64,000 nucleotides of DNA, from positions 930,001-994,000 of the forward strand of contig NZ_CP038155.1 in assembly GCF_013460135.1 (NCBI RefSeq), written 5' to 3'. Source of the stretch: Arsenophonus endosymbiont of Aphis craccivora. GTDB lineage: Bacteria; Pseudomonadota; Gammaproteobacteria; Enterobacterales; Enterobacteriaceae. The notes beneath the pieces are model-generated. The model was not told where the DNA came from and searched no databases. It saw only the letters and a program-made list of their open reading frames with translations. Shown in pieces: positions 18,283-28,547 of the stretch. Made by a program: the position numbers and the translations under genes. Numbering within the stretch: the first letter of the stretch is position 1; each line of letters begins with the position of its first letter.

Positions 18283-19083
18283 TCATCTATCTGCTTCAGG
18301 CAAGCTTTGGTTGCTGGCTGTCAGATAGTGCTCAAACTGTTGTTGTAGCGTTTTAACGAAGTTTTCTTTCAGTTCAGTGATGAAGGCTATTTGTTGCTGG
18401 TTGCTGGCGGCGATCTGTTTATCTGCAATGATACTTTTCATCATCTCGGTAACACTTTTTTCCGGCGATAAGTAAAGAATTTCATTACCCATTTCTAGCA
18501 TTATGCAATTTTGTTGGTGGCTAGTGAGTTTGATATTGCTAAATTTGTCTGACCAATGCTCAGATAATGTGGTTGCCAGCTTTTCCGGTAGGTAAATTTT
18601 GCTTTGCTGCTGGAGGTCAACTTTGGCCACTAAATTACCCAGTATCTGCTCAATCACCGGTTCTGTTAATAGAAATTGAATTAATGTTTGCTCTATTTGT
18701 GTAATTATATCGTTATAAAGGTTGTGGTTGATGGTTTGGTATGCCTGAATAAATAAGGCAAGCGCAGTAGATGTCTGGCTGATCCCTTGGCAATAACCGT
18801 GGATTTTAGCCTGGCTAAATATTTGTTCTTTTTCTGCTTGCGCAGCAATAATTATTTTCTTCGCCTGTTTTTTGGCCTGGCTTATCAGTATTTGATGATA
18901 ATCATAGCTCTGTTTGGACTTAGCGCGGATCAAGACATTATCTATCGCTTGAGTCAATAATTTTTCAGGTCGTGTAGTAGATAAGAATCTAGTCAACCAG
19001 TTAACCACTCTACAAAAAAAATTACTCAACAAGTCAATAGTGTGATTGAAAACGAACAAAAAAAGACCACCAGTCAAAATCAA
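18283..19083 (-). CDS. sctL: Type III secretion stator/sorting-platform protein, SctL/OrgB-like
   Basis: The open frame has 266 codons. The part from about residue 45 resembles Salmonella OrgB (226 aa): a hydrophilic helical region (QAKKQAKKIIIAAQAEKEQI, a typical SctL coiled coil), then IYLPEKLATTLSEHW and NEILYLSPEKSVTEMMKSI, aligned with the OrgB C-terminal domain. SctL links the secretion ATPase to the sorting platform at the inner-membrane base. The first ~40 residues (hydrophobic) overlap sctE-like sequence on the other strand and are probably not native; the true start is more likely near the LLTQAIDN segment. It is the last gene before leuX. No ATPase or ring genes are in the window, so it is probably a relic. 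Confidence 0.65.
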   Translation of the reverse strand: MILTGGLFLFVFNHTIDLLSNFFCRVVNWLTRFLSTTRPEKLLTQAIDNVLIRAKSKQSYDYHQILISQAKKQAKKIIIAAQAEKEQIFSQAKIHGYCQGISQTSTALALFIQAYQTINHNLYNDIITQIEQTLIQFLLTEPVIEQILGNLVAKVDLQQQSKIYLPEKLATTLSEHWSDKFSNIKLTSHQQNCIMLEMGNEILYLSPEKSVTEMMKSIIADKQIAASNQQQIAFITELKENFVKTLQQQFEHYLTASNQSLPEADR

Positions 19084-21009
19084 TCTGGTAAAGATATACC
19101 TATCCTTACTCCACCGGCAGATAATCTTTTATCTAACGCAGATAATAATGCCTAACTTCTGTTACTGATGAAACAATATCAACAACTTATCGGTAAAAAT
19201 GAGATTAAAAATCTACGCGAAAATCTAACCCAGTGGAAAATTCAAGCCCAATTGAATAATCAGATTCAACAAGCTAAAAAAGTGGAACAAATCTACCTGA
19301 AAATTGAAAAAAACCTCAGCCAGTATCGAGATGATTTTATCGACAGCTGGCTACATGTCGCCAAAAAGTTACATGAACAAACCGAGGCTGATACTAATGC
19401 ACTGGCCAATCTGTTTGAAAATCAAGGACTCAGCGAACAGTTTAGGCAGGCTATTGCAGGAAAAAATAGACTCACTGACCGGCAAGAGATGAGCAACCTG
19501 TTAGAGCAAGAGTTTCCATGGCTTAATTTAGATTTAACTAATATCACACTTTCAGTTGATGAACTCAAGCAAAAAAACTCGCCATCACGCAATTCCTCCA
19601 ATGCATTGAACGTAATCGTCTGAAACCTATCGTTAGCGATAGCACCAGCCAAACCGATAAAAAATGGCGTGATAATGGTGTTATCCATACCGAATGGTAT
19701 AACACTGTTCGCTACTAGATGGATGAGGATAAACGGAAATTATATTCTATCTCAGTCGCCCAAGGCGCTTACAAAAGCCTGGTGCAAGATACCGAACATC
19801 AGCGTGTTCGACTGGCTGATCTCAAAAACGACACTAACATCGTTAACCAACTTGATGAAGCAGAAAAAAGCCTATTCAGTTTAAAACTAGCTAGCTTTAA
19901 AACCTTAATCGAGCTGGAATCACAGCATTTGCCAAGCAGCGCCAAACTCACTTATCTAATGGCCAAAATGCGTGAATTGCTCGGTTCCCTCACCCTAGAA
20001 AGTATGAATAGTCAACGGGAAATTTTGCAAGAAATGCAACGAATGACTGAAATTCAGGCAGAAAAACGAGCGCAGGATATTGATGAAAAAATCCGTAAAG
20101 CAGAAGAAGCGCGTAAATGGTTGGCGATTGGCAGCCAAATTTTTTCCTGGCTAATTGCCGCGGTTGGGGTGGTCGCCGCCGTCTTTACCTGTGGCGCTAG
20201 CCGCAGTCGGCATCGCCTTACTCGCTGCTGATACCATCACCCATGCAGCAGGAGGCGGCTCCTTTATGAATAAAGCATTAGCGCAAGTCGGTGAGTTGAT
20301 GATGAAAATAGCGCAAGAGATCTCCAACTTTTTATGCAATATCGCAATTAGCGAAGCTAAATTACGGGGAGCATCAGAAAGTGAAATCGCCGAGCTGAAA
20401 AAACAGATCAAGGAAATAACCGACATTGTCGCTACCATTATCGTTACAGTAACAATGGTTGCTGCCGCCATTGGCTAAGCGAAATTAGCCAGTGTAGCCG
20501 GTAAAATTATCGCTGACAAGCTTAAACGTGCCCTAAATCACTTGCTGGACAAAATGATCAATAATCTATTAACTAACTTAGCACGTATGGTAAGCAACAA
20601 CACCAGCAAAATGATTGCTATCGCTATCAAACAAGCATTCAATAACTTGCTGGATAAAACCATTAATAATGCATTAATTCATACCATGAAAAATAAATTA
20701 GCCCAACATATCAGTGCCTCAGCGATGCAAAAAAGTCTGCTTGGCCTTTCCGTTACCAATGCCAGCACAAATGCTGCCTTAAATCTCCACGCCACTGATC
20801 TGGAAGTCGATGTTATTAAACGATTAGGTGATTTGACCGTCATTAATCAAATAATGGCTCAACTGGATAAACTGCTTAGCCAAGTGATGGATAACTTTGC
20901 CAAAGAGATGGAAACGATCGCTGAGTTAATGCGTAAAATAGGCGAAATTTGCAGCCAAAGCCTGCATACCGGTAAATATATTACTCATAATTTAAACACT
21001 ATTGTATAA
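18985..21009 (+). pseudogene. sctE: Type III secretion translocon pore protein SctE (SipB/IpaB-like), multiply broken
   Basis: Pieces reconstruct a SipB/IpaB-type protein that inserts into the host membrane: N-terminal hydrophilic and coiled segments (KDIPILTPPADNLLSNADNN; LENLTQ-like helices; RAQDIDEKIRKAEEARKWL), the membrane-inserting hairpin (SQIFSWLIAAVGVVAAVFT, then AAVGIALLAADTITHAAGGG) and a helical C-terminus (LSVTNASTNAALNLHATDLE). Lesions are TAA 19153-19155, a one-base shortage in the A7 run 19571-19577, TAG 19716-19718, a deletion near 20193 in the hydrophobic hairpin and TAA 20476-20478. No in-frame start is evident at the 5' end; the frame opens after 18984. sctB follows within 14 bases, as in sipBC. 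Confidence 0.88.
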
Positions 21010-21022
21010 AAAGGACTTAACC

Positions 21023-21847
21023 ATGACAACTATTACTCCTTCAGTAACTAAAAATTTTATTCCGTCATTAGCGGTAAAGTATGCTAAAAACGCGACGTAA
21101 TCTAATCAAGTTTCTGACAAATTAGTCTCTCAGCATTTAGCTAACAAAACAGCACAGCTACAGATTGAACAGACAACCAAAGAGCACATCAACCAAATCA
21201 ATTTACCGCTACTTACACCATCAACAGTGGAAAAAGATGAGCAAGCGTTAATCGATCGTTTAACAAAATTATTGCCTACAGTAATGAATTTATTAGGAAT
21301 TACTGATGTGCAATTGCTATTGTTATTGAACAAAATATCAGCTACATTAAGAGAACTTAACGCCAAAAGCCGTAACAACGGAGACCAACTAAAAATCACC
21401 ACCCTACAATCCAGCGAAAAAGTCAAAGATAGTAAGTACACCGAAGCCGGTTCACTATTGACAAGTGCTATCGCGGGTAGCTCTTTAAGTCTGGGAATGA
21501 CAATCGCCGGTGCATGGATCAGTTATAAAGGGTTGTCGCAAACCACCACCCACAATGTTGGCACCCTACAAAATAGCTCCCTGTTAGCTGGAAATGCCAT
21601 TAGCAGCTTATCAAACCCAATCAGCCAAATTGCGCAACAACCTCTAGCTTCTGGACAAGTCAAAGAACAGGGTAACCAACGTATTTTAGAAACTGAGCAA
21701 CAAATGAATAATGCCACCGGAGAGACCCATCAGCGGGAAGAAAATATCAATGACGAGGTAAAAAACAAACTGATACAAATTCTTAATAAAATGATCGAAT
21801 ATAGTCAACAAACTGTATACACTATTTCAGGCAATATTAGAGCTTAA
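21023..21847 (+). pseudogene. sctB: Type III translocon protein SctB (SipC/IpaC-like) with one in-frame stop
   Basis: ATG at 21023 lies 7 bases after AAGGAC. The reading gives MTTITPSVTKNFIPSLAVKY and a TAA at codon 26 (21098-21100), then an uninterrupted frame to TAA at 21847, 275 codons in all. The region LSLGMTIAGAWISYKGLSQT matches the SipC hydrophobic/Y-K-G-L segment, and the protein ends SGNIRA, the conserved SipC/IpaC terminus. With SctE it would form the host-membrane pore; SipC family members also bind actin. It is shorter than Salmonella SipC (409 aa), chiefly in the middle. A single nonsense change inactivates it unless translation restarts downstream. Confidence 0.88.
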
Positions 21848-21890
21848 TATAATGTTTACTTAATAATCGATGATTGAAACGAGAATTTTT

Positions 21891-22169
21891 ATGGTCACAG
21901 CAATAAATTATTCCACGTCACATGCTGCCGGGTTTTCGTCTAGTATAGAGCACAAAAACACTGTGTCTGCATTTATCAAAACCTATACTCAACCTATTCT
22001 ACCGGCAAGTTTGACTATTTTACCGCCTGAAATAATAAAAGATCATCTCATTTACCTTAAGCCAGATGATAAATTGCAAAACCAACAAAATTTATATTTT
22101 TATGTCATAGAGAGATCACTCAACGATATAAAAAATGGCAATAGAGAGATAGACAATGGGATTCAAAAT
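21891..22169 (+). pseudogene. sctA: Truncated needle-tip protein SctA (SipD/IpaD-like), cut by IS903 copy 3
   Basis: The preferred start is ATG at 21891 (GAGAA upstream), giving MVTAINYSTSHAAGFSSSIE and ending after about 93 residues at the IS903 left end. By position (after sctE and sctB, as in sipBCD) and by the start M-x-x-I-x-N/Y-S and VIERSLNDIKNG, it is probably the N-terminus of the needle-tip protein. Similarity is weak and limited to the variable N-terminus. No continuation appears beyond the element. An upstream ATG at 21870 is in frame but has poorer spacing. Confidence 0.55.
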
Positions 22170-23224
22170 GGCTTTGTTGAATAAATCAGAATTAGCCGAC
22201 AGGATGGCTCCCTCTGCTACACCTGTTATCCGATCCTGACGCTGTGTGGCATACCCAACAACGTCATACGGTTCAGCGCTTTGACCATCGCCATTGCTTC
22301 ACCTACCTGAGCCTCATAGTCACGCAGCCTCAGATGGCCACCCAGCAAAGTTTTTATGCGGAACATCGCTGTTTCTGCCACTGAACGCCGGTGATAACCC
22401 ACTTTCTTTTTCCACATATCATTACTCCTGCTCAGACGCTGATTCGCCACCGCATGGTTACGTTCATGGTACTTGTCCGGCCAGTATTTCGCTCCGCTTC
22501 GCGGCGGGATAAGGGGCCTGATTTTCTTTCTTAGCAACGCGTCGTGGCAGTAACAGGCGTCATAAGCACCGTCTGCTGACACTTCCCTGATTTTCCGGTG
22601 GGTTTGGTTAATCAGGCCCGGCAGTGCCTGCGCATCTGTCGTTCCGCTGAGCGATAAGTCGGCACAGATAATCTCATGATTCACACTGTCTGCTGCCAGA
22701 TGAAGCTTGCGCCACACTCTTCGTCTGTCAGCCCCATGCTGCCTGACTTTCCATTCACCTTCGCCAAAGACCTTCAGACCGGTACTGTCGATGACCAGAT
22801 GCGAGATTTCACCACGCGTTGGCGTTTTTATGCTGATTTTGACGCTCTTTGCTCGTCTGCTGACCAGCGAGTAGTCCGGACAGCACAGCGGCAAAGACAT
22901 GAGTTTAAAAATCGAATCAACGAAGCCCTGTAATGCCCGGAGCGACAGGTTAAACACACGCTTCATCATCAGGACAGTGGTAACAGCCATATCGCTGTAG
23001 TAAAGCGGCCGGCCACGACCTTCAGGCGAAGAACTGTCAGTCCATCCAGCGATGGCCGACTCATCAAGCCAGACCGTCAGGGAACCGCGTTGTCTGAGTG
23101 CCTTGTTGTACGCGGGCCAGTTGGTAATTTTAAACTTTTGCTTTGCCATGGGGACCTGATGTTGAAACGAATTTAGCGATCAGATCCGCCAATCACCTAA
23201 AAGTTCGATTTATTCAACAAAGCC
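22170..23224 (-). mobile_element. IS903-type insertion sequence, copy 3
   Basis: The 1055-bp element has the same 18-bp terminal repeats (22170-22187 and 23207-23224). The flanks differ (ATTCAAAAT on the left, AGAAAATTA on the right), so no target duplication remains. sctA sequence stops at the left edge and does not resume on the right, so everything downstream of sctA has been lost or moved, probably by recombination between IS copies. Confidence 0.96.
22226..23149 (-). CDS. IS903-type transposase, copy 3
   Basis: The 307-residue transposase is nearly identical to copy 2 (for example VKISIK instead of VNISIK, and HLRLRD instead of HLSLRD), with the DDE motifs HLVIDSTGLKVFGEGEW, VSADGAYDAC and YHRRSVAETAMFRIK all present. 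The frame is intact and in the same orientation as copies 1 and 2. Direct orientation of all three copies would allow deletion of the intervening DNA by homologous recombination. Confidence 0.97.
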   Translation of the reverse strand: MAKQKFKITNWPAYNKALRQRGSLTVWLDESAIAGWTDSSSPEGRGRPLYYSDMAVTTVLMMKRVFNLSLRALQGFVDSIFKLMSLPLCCPDYSLVSRRAKSVKISIKTPTRGEISHLVIDSTGLKVFGEGEWKVRQHGADRRRVWRKLHLAADSVNHEIICADLSLSGTTDAQALPGLINQTHRKIREVSADGAYDACYCHDALLRKKIRPLIPPRSGAKYWPDKYHERNHAVANQRLSRSNDMWKKKVGYHRRSVAETAMFRIKTLLGGHLRLRDYEAQVGEAMAMVKALNRMTLLGMPHSVRIG

Positions 23225-23232
23225 AGAAAATT

Positions 23233-23406
23233 ATGAAAAAAGAATGGTATACCGCGAAAGAACTCGCTGCTTTTTTAATTTGGTTCGAAGCTTATAAACA
23301 ATTAACAAAAAAAGAGCGTGAAAAGATTATTAAATTTATTTTACGGGAAGGATTGGAAAAGTTAATTGGTTATATCAATTGTTGTGAAGCGATATTGGTG
23401 GAATAA
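23233..23406 (+). pseudogene. Small phage-type regulator remnant (Mu-like HTH start fused to its tail)
   Basis: The 57-residue frame begins MKKEWYTAKELA, the usual start of Mu-type helix-turn-helix regulators (as in MuA/repressor DNA-binding domains), and ends LTKKEREKIIKFILREGLEK with LIGYINCCEAILVE, like the C-terminus of such small regulators. The central part is missing, so it looks internally deleted. It starts 8 bases after the IS903 right end and is followed by a strong terminator. The family is a tentative recognition; the reading frame itself is clear. Confidence 0.5.
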
Positions 23407-23411
23407 GATAA

Positions 23412-23450
23412 CTCTGGAACAGGATATGAGCTGTTCCAGAGAAGTTTTTA
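23412..23450 (+). terminator. Strong rho-independent terminator
   Basis: CTCTGGAACAG (23412-23422) and its exact complement (23431-23441) form an 11-bp stem with an 8-base loop, followed by AAGTTTTTA. It ends transcription from the left and separates it from the convergent ispB. Confidence 0.9.
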
Positions 23451-24422
23451 TTACGAGGGGCGTTGAATGGAAATGCAAGCCAAGCTGATTAGAGCATCTT
23501 TATAAGATGTATCAGGTAAGATATCGAGAGCTTTAATTGCTTTATCAGCTTCCTCTCTAGCTAGGCTGCGGGTATATTCAAGAGAGCCACAGCGTTTCAT
23601 GGTAATTAATATGATACTGAGTAAATGGCGCCCATTACCTTTTTCTATTGAGTTACGAATAAGTGCAGATTCTTCTGCGGTGCCTTTTTTCATTGCATGA
23701 AGTAGAGGTAGTGTTAGTTTTCCTTCATCCAAATCATCGCCAATATTTTTGCCAATAGTGGTGCTATCCGCGTCATAATCCAGAAGATCATCAATCAGTT
23801 GGAAGGCAGTACCAAGATAACGGCCATAATCTCGTAAGGCTTGCTGTTGGATTTCATTGGCACCTGATACGATCGCTGATGCGTGTGTCGCTGCTTCAAA
23901 TAGGCGTGCAGTTTTACTATATATTATTTTCATATAGGTACTTTCGGTGATGTCTGGATTATTACAATTGATTAATTGTGAAACCTCACCTTCTGCGATG
24001 ATATTTGTTGCATCAGACATCAGCTTTAAAACAGGCATAGAATCAAGCTCTGTCATCATTTGAAATGATCGGGTATAAATGAAGTCTCCGACTAATACAC
24101 TAGCAGCATTACCAAAAACAGCATTTGCTGTTTTTTTACCGCGCCGCAAGGTGGACTCATCAACGACATCATCATGTAGTAGTGTTGCGGTATGAATAAA
24201 TTCAACCAATGCTGCTACATTAATGTGTTTTTCTCCTTGATATCCTAAAGCCCTTCCAACCAGGATAGCAATCATGGGCCGAATTTTTTTTCCACCACCG
24301 CTAATAATATAGTGGCCCAGCTTATTAATGAGATGGACATCTGAATTTAATTGATTCAAGATTGTTTTATTAACCGCTTCCATGTCTTTTGCGGTTAGAT
24401 TGATAATTGATTCTAAATTCAT
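23451..24422 (-). CDS. ispB: Octaprenyl diphosphate synthase
   Basis: The 323-residue trans-prenyltransferase matches E. coli IspB length. It condenses isopentenyl diphosphate onto farnesyl diphosphate to make the C40 side chain of ubiquinone and menaquinone. The first aspartate-rich motif is LLHDDVVDES (DDxxD) and the second QLIDDLLDYDAD; GGGKKIRPMIAIL is the conserved basic motif. It is transcribed divergently from rplU, the normal enterobacterial arrangement. The frame is intact. Confidence 0.97.
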   Translation of the reverse strand: MNLESIINLTAKDMEAVNKTILNQLNSDVHLINKLGHYIISGGGKKIRPMIAILVGRALGYQGEKHINVAALVEFIHTATLLHDDVVDESTLRRGKKTANAVFGNAASVLVGDFIYTRSFQMMTELDSMPVLKLMSDATNIIAEGEVSQLINCNNPDITESTYMKIIYSKTARLFEAATHASAIVSGANEIQQQALRDYGRYLGTAFQLIDDLLDYDADSTTIGKNIGDDLDEGKLTLPLLHAMKKGTAEESALIRNSIEKGNGRHLLSIILITMKRCGSLEYTRSLAREEADKAIKALDILPDTSYKDALISLACISIQRPS

Positions 24423-24580
24423 TTTATAAATTTGATTTTACCTAAACATAATATTTAGTCAAATGATTTCGTACTGTTAATCTGCCGCTAATTGTACTGT
24501 AAAATTAATTACAAATGAACGGCTAAGGAATAAATACACTTCAGAAAGTAGATTTTTTATTATTAGATTGAATTCTAGGC

Positions 24581-24609
24581 TTGTCTTCTGATGCTTTTTT
24601 GCGTAGAAT
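24581..24609 (+). promoter_or_regulatory. Putative sigma-70 promoter of rplU-rpmA
   Basis: TTGTCT (24581-24586) and TAGAAT (24604-24609) are separated by 17 bases, about 78 bp upstream of the rplU start in the divergent ispB/rplU region. The match is by eye. Confidence 0.55.
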
Positions 24610-24686
24610 TTGCGCCCTATTGTGAATATTTATAAAATGCACTCTGAAATCAAATATGCTAAGGGAGTGTGTTAAGCGGAGTTTAT

Positions 24687-24995
24687 ATGTACGCGGTTTT
24701 CCAAAGTGGTGGTAAACAACACCGAGTCAGCGAAGGCCAAACAGTTCGCTTGGAAAAGCTAGACATTGCGACAGGTGAAACTGTTGAGTTCGATCAAGTA
24801 TTGATGATCGCCGACGGTGATGATATTAAAATCGGTTCTCCTGTCGTTGAAGGCATCAAAGTTAAAGCTGAAGTTATTGCGCATGGTCGCGGTGAGAAAA
24901 TTAAAATTGTTAAATTTCGTCGCCGTAAACATAGCCGTAAACAACAGGGCCACCGTCAGTGGTTTACTGATGTTAAGATCACTGTTATTGCTTAA
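24687..24995 (+). CDS. rplU: 50S ribosomal protein L21
   Basis: The start is ATG 24687 ([20 protein letters not shown]), because AGCGGAG lies 6-11 bases upstream and L21 proteins begin with this motif; an upstream in-frame ATG at 24669 would add six non-conserved residues. The length is 102 residues (E. coli 103). The basic C-terminal segment [20 protein letters not shown] is the conserved L21 signature that binds 23S rRNA. It is followed after 19 bases by rpmA, forming the usual two-gene operon. Confidence 0.98.
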   Translation: MYAVFQSGGKQHRVSEGQTVRLEKLDIATGETVEFDQVLMIADGDDIKIGSPVVEGIKVKAEVIAHGRGEKIKIVKFRRRKHSRKQQGHRQWFTDVKITVIA

Positions 24996-25002
24996 GAATT
25001 AG

Positions 25003-25272
<270 letters not shown>

Positions 25273-25296
25273 GTTTTTTTGATCTTTAAATAGCGT

Positions 25297-25333
25297 TTAA
25301 AAAAGCCCTGCAATGTTGCGGGGCTTTTTATAT
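25297..25333 (+). terminator. Terminator after rpmA
   Basis: A hairpin of GCCCTGCAA and TTGCGGGGC arms (one G-U pair) lies inside A-run/U-run flanks (AAAAAA before, CTTTTTA after), 30 bases after the rpmA stop. Confidence 0.85.
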
Positions 25334-25381
25334 TACCTTATGTGATACCATCTCTGGGTAAAACTACCATCTAGCGTATAA

Positions 25382-26458
<1,077 letters not shown>

Positions 26459-26849
26459 AAGAGAGATTTGTACCTGCAGGTAGATAATTAATATAGTTTT
26501 CAATTGGCGCTGATAGCGGCTGATTGCATATGAAAAGTAGGTTAAATAACCAATATGATCTTCCAATTTTTTTTAAAAAAGCCATAAGTGCTGTATATAA
26601 AAGTAGACATAATAGACATACTAAAGTGTAATGCAGAAAAAAGTAAACGGTGACCTAGCATTAAGTGTGCGTTAGAATGGTTAATGAAATGATAGAATAA
26701 TAAAGTTATAAATTAATAGTTAACAAGGTTTGCCCCCTTTTTTGTTTGCCCAGAATGTTGTTTTGTCAGAAGTGCTAATTTGCTTTAATAACAGAAAAAT
26801 CAGGAAGATATTTAATTTTTATTTAGGAAAGAATCAGAGGCATTTATTA
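26459..26849. other. obgE-greA gap where dacB would be expected
   Basis: In E. coli relatives dacB (divergent) lies beside greA. No DacB-like sequence is visible in these 391 bp; the stretch is AT-rich with many stops in all frames. The right part must hold the greA promoter and leader. Confidence 0.5.
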
Positions 26850-27326
26850 ATGAAACAGATTCCAATGACGGTACGTGGCGCAGACAAGCTGCGTAAAGAG
26901 TTAGAATTTTTAAAGAATATTCGCCGTCCTGAAATTATTGCTGCTATTGCAGAAGCACGTGAACATGGTGATTTGAAAGAAAATGCAGAATATCATGCAG
27001 CGCGTGAGCAGCAAGGGTTTTGCGAAGGGCGTATCCAAGAAATTGAGGCTAAATTGTCTCATGCGCAAGTTATTGATGTAACAAAAATGAAAAATGAGGG
27101 CCGTGTAATATTCGGCGCGACAGTTACCGTATTTAATGTAACGACAAATGAAGATCAGATTTATCGTATTGTGGGTGATGATGAAGCCGACATCAAAGAA
27201 AATCTCATTTCTGTTAATTCACCAATAGCTCGAGGCCTGATCGGTAAGACTATGGATGATGTAGAAGTTATCAACACCCCTGGCGGTGAAGTTGAATATG
27301 AAATTTTACGAGTGGAATATATTTGA
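26850..27326 (+). CDS. greA: Transcription elongation factor GreA
   Basis: The preferred start is ATG 26850 ([20 protein letters not shown]), preceded by AGAGG, giving exactly 158 residues, the family length; the longer open frame from 26730 is not conserved. GreA rescues backtracked RNA polymerase by stimulating transcript cleavage. The N-terminal coiled coil carries the tip acidic residues ([20 protein letters not shown]), and the C-terminal FKBP-like domain includes [12 protein letters not shown] terminator follows. The frame is intact and very close to the E. coli protein. Confidence 0.98.
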   Translation: MKQIPMTVRGADKLRKELEFLKNIRRPEIIAAIAEAREHGDLKENAEYHAAREQQGFCEGRIQEIEAKLSHAQVIDVTKMKNEGRVIFGATVTVFNVTTNEDQIYRIVGDDEADIKENLISVNSPIARGLIGKTMDDVEVINTPGGEVEYEILRVEYI

Positions 27327-27378
27327 TTTTCATTTTATCTTAAAGTGTTATGTTCTTGAGTTAATTCAAAAGTAAAAG

Positions 27379-27399
27379 AGGCCAAAGCGGCCTTTTTTA
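27379..27399 (+). terminator. greA terminator
   Basis: AGGCC (27379-27383) and GGCCT (27389-27393) form a stem followed by a U-run (27393-27398). It lies between greA and the convergent yhbY. Confidence 0.8.
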
Positions 27400-27439
27400 C
27401 CCTGAAGTGGGATGGCATTTTGGTATAAATGTAGAAAAC

Positions 27440-27733
27440 TTATTTAGGTAAAATGATTTTGCGTGCTTCATAAGGGCGATCGAGTATCAAAATTTTACCA
27501 ATAATTTGCACATTGATAGCATCAGTTTCTCGAACAATAGCGTTAGCTATCAAATTTTTGCTTTCGCGATCTTCGCTCGCTATCTTGATTTTAATAAGTT
27601 CATGATATGACAAAGATTGTTCGATTTCAGCTAAAACACCTTCAGTTAAACCATTGTTACCTATCATTACAACAGGGTTTAGATGATGAGCAAGGCTTGT
27701 TATATATTGTATTTGCTTTTTATTAAGAGTCAT
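27440..27733 (-). CDS. yhbY: CRM-domain RNA-binding protein (ribosome assembly)
   Basis: The 97-residue protein equals the E. coli YhbY length and consists of one CRM domain: KKQIQYITSLAHHLNPVVMI, then GNNGLTEGVLAEIEQSL with the GxxG-type loop, and LIKIKIASEDRESK. YhbY binds pre-50S particles. It is divergent from rlmE and convergent with greA, the normal arrangement. The frame is intact. Confidence 0.96.
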   Translation of the reverse strand: MTLNKKQIQYITSLAHHLNPVVMIGNNGLTEGVLAEIEQSLSYHELIKIKIASEDRESKNLIANAIVRETDAINVQIIGKILILDRPYEARKIILPK

Positions 27734-27867
27734 TGTTTTTTGCTTTAGTGGGATTGAAAACGGTACATTCTACCGCCATCTTTTAGTTATCACCATAAAT
27801 TCTATAATTTTGGTATATCGAAAATGGCAGAGATCAGTGTTATTTTATAAGTATAGTTGGAAAAACA

Positions 27868-28497
27868 ATGGCTAATAAAAAGCGTTCAGCAAGCTCTAGT
27901 CGTTGGTTGCAGGAACATTTTAGTGATAAATACGTTCTTCAAGCACAAAAAAAAGGGTTTCGCTCGCGTGCATGGTTTAAATTGGATGAGATCCAGCAGA
28001 GTGATAAAATATTTAAACTTGGTATGACCGTTGTTGATTTAGGGGCAGCGCCTGGTGGTTGGTCTCAATATGCAGTAAGCAAAGTTGGCCAGACGGGGCG
28101 GGTTATTGCATGTGATTTATTACTAATGGATCCCATCGTAGGTGTTGATTTCTTACAAGGAGATTTTCGGGATGAGCAGATATTGAAGGCATTACTTGAA
28201 CGAGTTGGTGATAAAAAAGTCCAGGTTGTTATGTCTGATATGGCTCCCAATATGAGTGGGACACCTGCGGTCGATATTCCTCGATCCATGTATCTGGTTG
28301 AGCTAGCGTTGGATATGTGTCGCGATGTACTGGCTACTGGGGGAAGTTTTATTGTTAAAGTATTTCAGGGAGAAGGCTTTGATGAATATCTGAGGGAAAT
28401 TCGCTCTCTATTTTTGAAAGTTAAAATTCGTAAACCAGATGCTTCACTGTCACGTTCACGTGAAGTGTACATTGTAGCGACAGGACGCAAAATATAG
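27868..28497 (+). CDS. rlmE: 23S rRNA (uridine-2'-O-)-methyltransferase RlmE
   Basis: The 209-residue protein is the FtsJ/RrmJ heat-shock methyltransferase, which methylates U2552 of 23S rRNA in the assembled 50S subunit. SAM motif I is [20 protein letters not shown]. The K-D-K-E tetrad residues fit KLDEI (K about 38), [11 protein letters not shown] (D about 125), [11 protein letters not shown] (K about 165) and SRSREVYIV (E about 200). It lies directly upstream of ftsH, with which it forms an operon. Confidence 0.98.
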   Translation: MANKKRSASSSRWLQEHFSDKYVLQAQKKGFRSRAWFKLDEIQQSDKIFKLGMTVVDLGAAPGGWSQYAVSKVGQTGRVIACDLLLMDPIVGVDFLQGDFRDEQILKALLERVGDKKVQVVMSDMAPNMSGTPAVDIPRSMYLVELALDMCRDVLATGGSFIVKVFQGEGFDEYLREIRSLFLKVKIRKPDASLSRSREVYIVATGRKI

Positions 28498-28547
28498 TAC
28501 CCTGTACGTTATTTATTTAACATAGTTGTAATGAAGAGGTTCATCCC

